Positions 59,353 through 64,000 of a stretch of DNA of 64,000 nt are shown one piece after another (the first letter of the stretch is position 1; each line of letters begins with the position of its first letter). A program made the translations under genes and the position numbers. The stretch spans positions 4,960,001-5,024,000 of the forward strand of contig NZ_CP150235.1 of assembly GCF_037974355.1 (NCBI RefSeq). Direction: 5' to 3'. This stretch comes from Paenibacillus sp. FSL R5-0517 (lineage in GTDB: Bacteria > Bacillota > Bacilli > Paenibacillales > Paenibacillaceae). The notes below the pieces were generated by a model that saw only the letters and a list, made by a program, of their open reading frames with translations, did not search any database and was not told the origin of the DNA.

Positions 59353-60525
59353 ATGAAAGCTGTACATTTTGGTGCGGGCAATATAGGCCGCGGTTTTATC
59401 GGTCATATGTTGTCCGCTTCCGACTACGAAGTCTGCTTTGTCGCACGTAACCCGAAGAAAATCTCCATGCTTCAAGAGAGACAGGAATACCCGATTACAC
59501 TTGCCAATAGCGAACAGGATACAACAATTGTCAACAACGTGACGGCGATCAACGTAAGTGAGCAAAATCTGGTTGCTGAAGAGATCGCTTCAGCTGATGT
59601 GATTACAACTGCGGTGGGTGTATCTGCACTCGGAGATATCGCAGAGCCAATCGCCAAAGGCATTCAACTTCGCATGAAAAACAATAATCAGGCGCCACTG
59701 CATATCATCGCTTGCGAGAATGCCATCGGTGGCAGCACTCGGCTGAAGAAACGCATCTATCCATTCCTGGATGAACAGACTCGCAATAAAGCCGAACGTT
59801 ATATTTCTTTCCCCAATGCAGCTGTGGATCGGATTGTTCCGGCCCAAAACCACAAAGACCCGCTGCAGGTCACGGTTGAACCTTTTTACGAATGGGTCGT
59901 TCATCGTCCAGCACTTCTGGATGGTTTTAAAGAAATTGACGGTGTTCACTATGTGGATTCCCTTGAACCTTATATCGAGCGTAAAATGTTTACGGTGAAT
60001 ACAGGCCACTGTGTCGCCGCATACTTCGGATATCTTGAAGGATTCAAGACAATCCGGCAGGTTATGAGCAACTCCACCCTGCGATCCAAGGTACGGCAGG
60101 TTATGGAAGAGACCGGTGAGATGCTCATCCAGAAGCACGGATTTAACGCTCAGAAGCATAACAAATATATCGACACCATACTGGAACGCTTTGCTAACCC
60201 CAACCTGACAGATCAGGTCACTCGGGTAGGACGTTCCCCCCTTCGCAAGCTCTCGCCACATGATCGGCTTGTTCGCCCAGCGATGCAGGCCAGTGAATTC
60301 GGAATCAAAATTCCTCATTTAACTTCTGCTATGGCGGCCGCAATGCTATTCAATGACAAACGCGACGAGGAAGCCATGAAGCTACAACACATGATTCGCG
60401 AAGATGGCGTCTCCGCCTTCATCCGTGAACGCATGGGAATTCCCGACGAACATCCCGTTCATCAGAATGTAATCGCCAGCTATCAGGAACTCAGAGGGCG
60501 TAAGGAATCGACTATATTAACCTGA
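59353..60525 (+). CDS. mtlD: mannitol-1-phosphate 5-dehydrogenase
   Basis: A 390-aa protein. KAVHFGAGNIGRGFIGHML is the Rossmann NAD-binding motif; IACENAIGGSTRLKKRIY, FPNAAVDRIVP and FTVNTGHCVAAYFGYLEGF carry the polyol-dehydrogenase signature, including the catalytic Lys/Asn/His region. It interconverts mannitol 1-phosphate and fructose 6-phosphate with NAD. No mannitol PTS gene lies nearby; instead a HAD phosphatase precedes it. The start has AAGGGGGAG upstream. Confidence 0.92.
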   Translation: MKAVHFGAGNIGRGFIGHMLSASDYEVCFVARNPKKISMLQERQEYPITLANSEQDTTIVNNVTAINVSEQNLVAEEIASADVITTAVGVSALGDIAEPIAKGIQLRMKNNNQAPLHIIACENAIGGSTRLKKRIYPFLDEQTRNKAERYISFPNAAVDRIVPAQNHKDPLQVTVEPFYEWVVHRPALLDGFKEIDGVHYVDSLEPYIERKMFTVNTGHCVAAYFGYLEGFKTIRQVMSNSTLRSKVRQVMEETGEMLIQKHGFNAQKHNKYIDTILERFANPNLTDQVTRVGRSPLRKLSPHDRLVRPAMQASEFGIKIPHLTSAMAAAMLFNDKRDEEAMKLQHMIREDGVSAFIRERMGIPDEHPVHQNVIASYQELRGRKESTILT

Positions 60526-60592
60526 ATATGCCTATCAGTCCTATCCAGGCTATTGGTTCGATTCTGCTAACTGAATATTAATACGGTGAAGA

Positions 60593-60633
60593 AGCCGGGA
60601 GGAACCTATGCATGGGCATCGTTCCTTCCGGCT
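60593..60633 (+). terminator. terminator after mtlD
   Basis: AGCCGGGAGGAAC / GTTCCTTCCGGCT with a loop of 15 nt, then CTTTGTCTTT. Confidence 0.8.
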
Positions 60634-60684
60634 CTTTGTCTTTGCATAGCCCGGTACACTCTATAGTGTAGGGACCCTCAACAA

Positions 60685-60722
60685 AAACAGCATATCTCCT
60701 CTCTCAAGGAAACACGCTGTTT
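60685..60722 (-). terminator. terminator after the lipoprotein gene
   Basis: AAACAGC / GCTGTTT around a larger loop, followed by TTTG on the minus strand. Confidence 0.6.
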
Positions 60723-60737
60723 AGGGAATCTTTTTTT

Positions 60738-61610
60738 CTACTCATTCATGATGGAATTAAGGGATGCATATGCCATGGGCAGGAAACCTTCAGACGGTTC
60801 CCCAATCGGTGCATGAATATGGAAAACGAAGCCATTACCGTCCAGTTCTTTCACAATAAAGTACTCTGTTTTCTTATCATTCTGGGACATCATGTACAAT
60901 TTTGCATCCTTCATCGGCCCATTACTGAGTTGTTCAGCCGTCAATTGCTTCACTTCTCCGGTCTCGGACAACTCTTCCTTGGCGTCCATCTTCAGCACAT
61001 CCAGATTGTAATCCGCCGGCAGCTTTTCAATCTCTACCTCATAGTCGGGATCAATCTTCATGGTCAATTCCTGATCTTCCGCGTCAAAAGCCATCGGTTC
61101 AAACACATAAAGTGAATAACCTTTTGCTTGTGCCAGTGTCGCTGGTCGCTTCTCGGTCATGCCTTCTACCGTCACTTCCAGCTCTGCTGTCTTCGGACGA
61201 TCGGAGGTTACAGTGCCACCTCCATTGGAACCATTATTATCATCACTCGATTCAATCTTAGCAATCTCTGTAAGTACAAGCTGTTTCGTTGTTGCATCAA
61301 TGGTTTTCTCTACATATTTGAAACGAACGGAATCTTCGTCATCGATATCATCCAAAGACTTCTGCAGGTCTTCGCCCACCTGGAAAGACATCGGTTTGTC
61401 ATTCACACGAATCTCGACGGTGTGCGGATCAGCCCATCCGGTGAGAATCCCTTCCGCTTCTATTACAGCACTTTCATTCGGTTGTTGCTCTGGTGCTGGT
61501 GACTGTTCTTCCGTATTATTCACCGGTGGCTGTGCTGCAGGATTACTGTTCCCACAGGCCACAAGCGAGAATCCCATAAGTAAAACCAGGAGTGATGCAC
61601 TGACTTTCAT
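60738..61610 (-). CDS. lipoprotein of unknown family
   Basis: A 290-aa protein with lipobox (MKVSASLLVLLMGFSLVAC, Cys at 19). A Pro/Gln/Glu linker is followed by a small domain (GWADPHTVEIRVNDKPMSFQ), an Asp/Gly linker (residues about 125-140) and a C-terminal domain (YSLYVFEPMAFDAEDQELTM). It is anchored at the outer face of the membrane. The ATG at 61610 has AAAGGAAA upstream. It forms a run with the YkyA-like and deacetylase genes on the same strand. Confidence 0.75.
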   Translation of the reverse strand: MKVSASLLVLLMGFSLVACGNSNPAAQPPVNNTEEQSPAPEQQPNESAVIEAEGILTGWADPHTVEIRVNDKPMSFQVGEDLQKSLDDIDDEDSVRFKYVEKTIDATTKQLVLTEIAKIESSDDNNGSNGGGTVTSDRPKTAELEVTVEGMTEKRPATLAQAKGYSLYVFEPMAFDAEDQELTMKIDPDYEVEIEKLPADYNLDVLKMDAKEELSETGEVKQLTAEQLSNGPMKDAKLYMMSQNDKKTEYFIVKELDGNGFVFHIHAPIGEPSEGFLPMAYASLNSIMNE

Positions 61611-61769
61611 TGTATTTCCTTTTCGCATATGAACACCTCCGTTAGCTTATACGCAATGATGCTTGTCCATGTTGCTTCTCATCCATTGGCTTGGCTGTAT
61701 ACTAGTACTTACACGGGAGAAAGGCAGCTCAATCATGCAAATATCTGAACGATTATCAGGGACCCCAGC

Positions 61770-62423
61770 CTAGCTGGCCTGATCCATCTGAACCAGTTTG
61801 GCATTGGCTACGTTAAATGCTTTGGTCTGGAGGTTAAATTGCTTGCGGAATTCAGCAAGCTTCGCATATTCGCTATTTCGTGACCGAATGGCTCGCTTGA
61901 TCTTAACCAGATTAGGTTCTGCACTTTCTCTCATCAGATCATACAACTGTTCATCGGCACTCAGACTTAGCTGATACGAGGCAATAAAATTTTCCAATGC
62001 ACGCGCTCTTGCTTCATACTGATCCAGCACCTTTTCAGCCTGTGCCAACGTTTCTTCGTTTTCAAATGATAGTTCTTTCAATGAACTGCGCAGGGCTACC
62101 GCCCTCTCGTTGGACTGTTTCATGGCCTCTTCCGCCTCTTTCAACAACGTGCTTCGTTCATCAATATGATCTGCCGCCTGATCCAGCAGTGCTTTGAGAT
62201 CACTGTTTTTGTTCTTGCCTTTGTCTAAAATGGACTTGTATAACTTCATATCTTCCTGCTCGTGACTGGTCAAATTGTTCAAACTCTGATCAATCTTCTG
62301 TCCACTGAGCACCAGTTGGTTCACCTGATTTGCCGCAGGCTCCTGCGGATCTCCACAACCACTCGCCAGCAGAATTAGCAATACACTAACTGCTGCGAGC
62401 GCCACTTTTTTACTCGTTAGCAC
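61770..62423 (-). CDS. YkyA-family lipoprotein
   Basis: A 217-aa protein starting at GTG 62423 with GAGGAAGG upstream. The lipobox is in LLILLASGC. The mature part is a long alpha-helical coiled coil (ILDKGKNKNSDLKALLDQAA, EEAMKQSNERAVALRSSLKE), characteristic of the YkyA putative cell-wall-binding lipoproteins. It ends 61 bp before the next start. The role may be in the cell envelope. Confidence 0.8.
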   Translation of the reverse strand: MLTSKKVALAAVSVLLILLASGCGDPQEPAANQVNQLVLSGQKIDQSLNNLTSHEQEDMKLYKSILDKGKNKNSDLKALLDQAADHIDERSTLLKEAEEAMKQSNERAVALRSSLKELSFENEETLAQAEKVLDQYEARARALENFIASYQLSLSADEQLYDLMRESAEPNLVKIKRAIRSRNSEYAKLAEFRKQFNLQTKAFNVANAKLVQMDQAS

Positions 62424-62460
62424 CTAAGTCCTTCCTCTCTTGCACCATCTTGTTGTTCTC

Positions 62461-63369
62461 TTACAAGCGGGTATCTCCGCTAAAATTCGCTATCCAATGT
62501 GCATCCGGATCGTATACTTCGAACTCGTAACCTCGATCTTCGAGCAACTTCAGAATACGCGGCAAAGCCTGAACCGTTTGCTCTCGCTCATGCATCAGAA
62601 TCACTTCCTTATCCCGATGTACACTTTTGCTCACGCGGGCCACAATCTTATCCGGCTGACCGGGAAGATTCCAATCCAGTGAATCTGTCGTCCAGTCCCA
62701 CATTTTGAACCCGGCCGCCGCAATGTCACCTCTGAATTTTTCACCGATCTGTGGACTACTGCCATAAGGCGCGCGAATAAGATGAGGCGTAAAACCAATC
62801 AGGTCCTGCACCATCTTCTGTTCTTTTTTGAACTCTTTCACAAAGTTTGCAGAGCTGCCGCTCTTATACAGCTTTTTATAGTTATGCGTTATGCTGTGGA
62901 GTCCGGGGTAACTGCCTTCCTTCAACAGCCGTTTCACTGCATCTGGATGCTGATTCAATTGTCGTCCGATCATGAAAAAGGTAGCCTTCGCCTCATGCTG
63001 CTTCAAAATATCCAGCAGTTGTTCCGTATACTCCGTCGGACCATCATCAAACGTTATGTATGCCAATTTGCGAACCTGGCCCTGGAACCGTACCGGCTCC
63101 TCCTTCGCATCTGGAGTAATTTGTATCATGCCGAGCTTGGCGGGCTGTTCGATTACAGTCATCGGAGGCGGTGCCACAACGCTTTTGATCCAATGTGTCA
63201 TGCCAAGGAATATATATGTTACACCGGTAACGAACAGTACCAGGAGCATTAGAGCTATGCTGATCCTTCCATACCGAATTTTTCTGCGTTTATGTGTTTT
63301 CTTGCGGCTTGTGTTGTGCGGAATACTGCCACGTTCTCCCGCTCTCTCTTGTTGGACTCTCACTGTCAT
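62461..63369 (-). CDS. polysaccharide deacetylase family protein
   Basis: A 302-aa protein. It has a basic N-terminus, one membrane anchor (residues about 33-55), then a NodB domain: YITFDDGPTEYT (motif 1, DD), HSITHNYKKL (motif 2, HxxxH), RAPYGSSP (motif 3), WDWTTDSLDW (motif 4), VILMHER (motif 5). It likely deacetylates peptidoglycan or another N-acetylated glycan at the outer membrane face. The usual catalytic set is intact. ATG follows AAGGAAG. Confidence 0.88.
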   Translation of the reverse strand: MTVRVQQERAGERGSIPHNTSRKKTHKRRKIRYGRISIALMLLVLFVTGVTYIFLGMTHWIKSVVAPPPMTVIEQPAKLGMIQITPDAKEEPVRFQGQVRKLAYITFDDGPTEYTEQLLDILKQHEAKATFFMIGRQLNQHPDAVKRLLKEGSYPGLHSITHNYKKLYKSGSSANFVKEFKKEQKMVQDLIGFTPHLIRAPYGSSPQIGEKFRGDIAAAGFKMWDWTTDSLDWNLPGQPDKIVARVSKSVHRDKEVILMHEREQTVQALPRILKLLEDRGYEFEVYDPDAHWIANFSGDTRL

Positions 63370-63591
63370 GCCACTTCCTTACTTTCATTTTTTCCCGATT
63401 ATTGGTATATTATCTCGTTTCATGTCTCTATATAGAAGATTAATAGAAAAATGATTCGGGAGAATGACAGAATAGTTACAAGCCCGGTTACAATCTACTT
63501 ATCTCTTTATTCTCTTGATCTTTCCTACGGTTACCTTCTCCTGTATAATGAAGTGATTTACGCCATCAGACTTCAAGAAGGAGCTACACCC

Positions 63592-64000
63592 ATGACAAGC
63601 TTGAACCGTGCCGGCAGATTCATTTATCTGTTATTCTTTGTCGGCATTATCGCCATTTCTTTTTCTTCGATATTTGTACGTTGGTCTAACGCAGATGTTG
63701 CGGTCATTGCCATGTACCGTCTATTTCTGACCAATCTGTTAATGCTCCCGTTTGTCTGGAAATACAGACACGAGATGATGCGTCTGAGCTTACGCCAGTG
63801 GGGCTTGCTGCTTGCATCCGGTGTGATGCTGGCCCTTCACTTTCTGCTCTGGATGGGTTCGCTTCGACTCACCAGTGTCGCCAGTTCCACCGTTATTCTC
63901 GCACTGGAGCCTATACTGATTCTTGCAGGTTCGGTATGGCTGTTCAAAGCCAAAATTAACCGCATGATGATCATCGGCATGGGCATCGCCCTGTTTGGGT
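63592..64000 (+). CDS. EamA/DMT-family transporter, 3' end beyond window
   Basis: The frame from ATG 63592 (AAGGAGCT upstream) is open to the end of the window (136 codons). It reads as an EamA permease: FFVGIIAISFSSIFVRWSNA, then VAVIAMYRLFLTNLLMLPFV and ALHFLLWMGSLRLTSVASST. Four or more membrane segments are visible. A TATAAT with extended TG lies at 63544-63549. It is probably a metabolite or drug exporter. Confidence 0.85.
   Translation, partial: MTSLNRAGRFIYLLFFVGIIAISFSSIFVRWSNADVAVIAMYRLFLTNLLMLPFVWKYRHEMMRLSLRQWGLLLASGVMLALHFLLWMGSLRLTSVASSTVILALEPILILAGSVWLFKAKINRMMIIGMGIALFG

Noticed and set aside
59590..60318. 242-aa minus-strand ORF opposite mtlD
   Set aside because: Shadow of mtlD; no motifs or ribosome-binding site.

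Overview
The window looks like a chromosomal segment of a spore-forming Bacillota, most likely a Paenibacillus-type organism. The evidence is a sigK gene, copper-amine-oxidase-type stalk proteins, a YkyA-family lipoprotein, MtlD, and strong Gram-positive ribosome-binding sites. No rRNA or tRNA gene was seen. The flanks (1-11.9 kb and 53.4-64 kb) are ordinary housekeeping and transport DNA. The middle is visibly more AT-rich and is mobile or accessory.

Left flank: partial alpha/beta hydrolase, an RNase H, a DUF421 membrane protein, a Fur-box-controlled iron-siderophore ABC importer (divergent permease/ATPase and binding lipoprotein), a MarR repressor with matching operators in front of itself and of an alpha/beta hydrolase, two transporters, an Lrp-type regulator and a frameshifted beta-lactamase-fold gene.

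Sigma-K region: sigK is split. The 5' part lies at 53127-53336 and the 3' part at 16567-17073, both on the minus strand. The halves share a 10-bp core (ATCGTCAAGA on the minus strand). Between them sits a 36,071-bp skin-like element. Joining at the core restores a 699-nt open frame encoding a 232-aa sigma-K. The element's SpoIVCA-type serine recombinase lies at the 3' junction, and its last codons cross the core. In the predicted excised circle its frame would continue for 47 new codons. Downstream of sigK (12-16.5 kb) is a scarred zone with a second near-identical sigK 3' fragment, duplicated small membrane genes, a broken phage-type holin, a dead IS3-family element and inverted repeats. It looks like the residue of an earlier insertion or duplication.

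Inside the element: three serine recombinases; an SPbeta-like control pair (an integrase-fold protein without catalytic residues plus a DGQHR-type protein); an AT-rich motif recurring next to promoters; two MazF-like proteins; a six-gene operon ending in a PAAR-like protein and containing an Ntn-hydrolase/phage-tip fusion; a DEAD-type helicase; and a long minus-strand cargo block (35.4-48.4 kb). The cargo includes a second Ntn-hydrolase-like protein with Thr1/Asp17/Lys34 geometry, a cyclic-phosphate-processing receiver protein, a UDG-like protein, several nucleases (PD-(D/E)XK, GIY-YIG, HEPN-like) and secreted proteins. Much of this resembles anti-phage cargo, but the functions are inferred from motifs only.

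Right flank: small membrane proteins, a secreted esterase, an MFS exporter, an ADP-ribosylglycohydrolase, a HAD phosphatase with mtlD (possibly mannitol synthesis), two lipoproteins, a polysaccharide deacetylase and the start of an EamA transporter.
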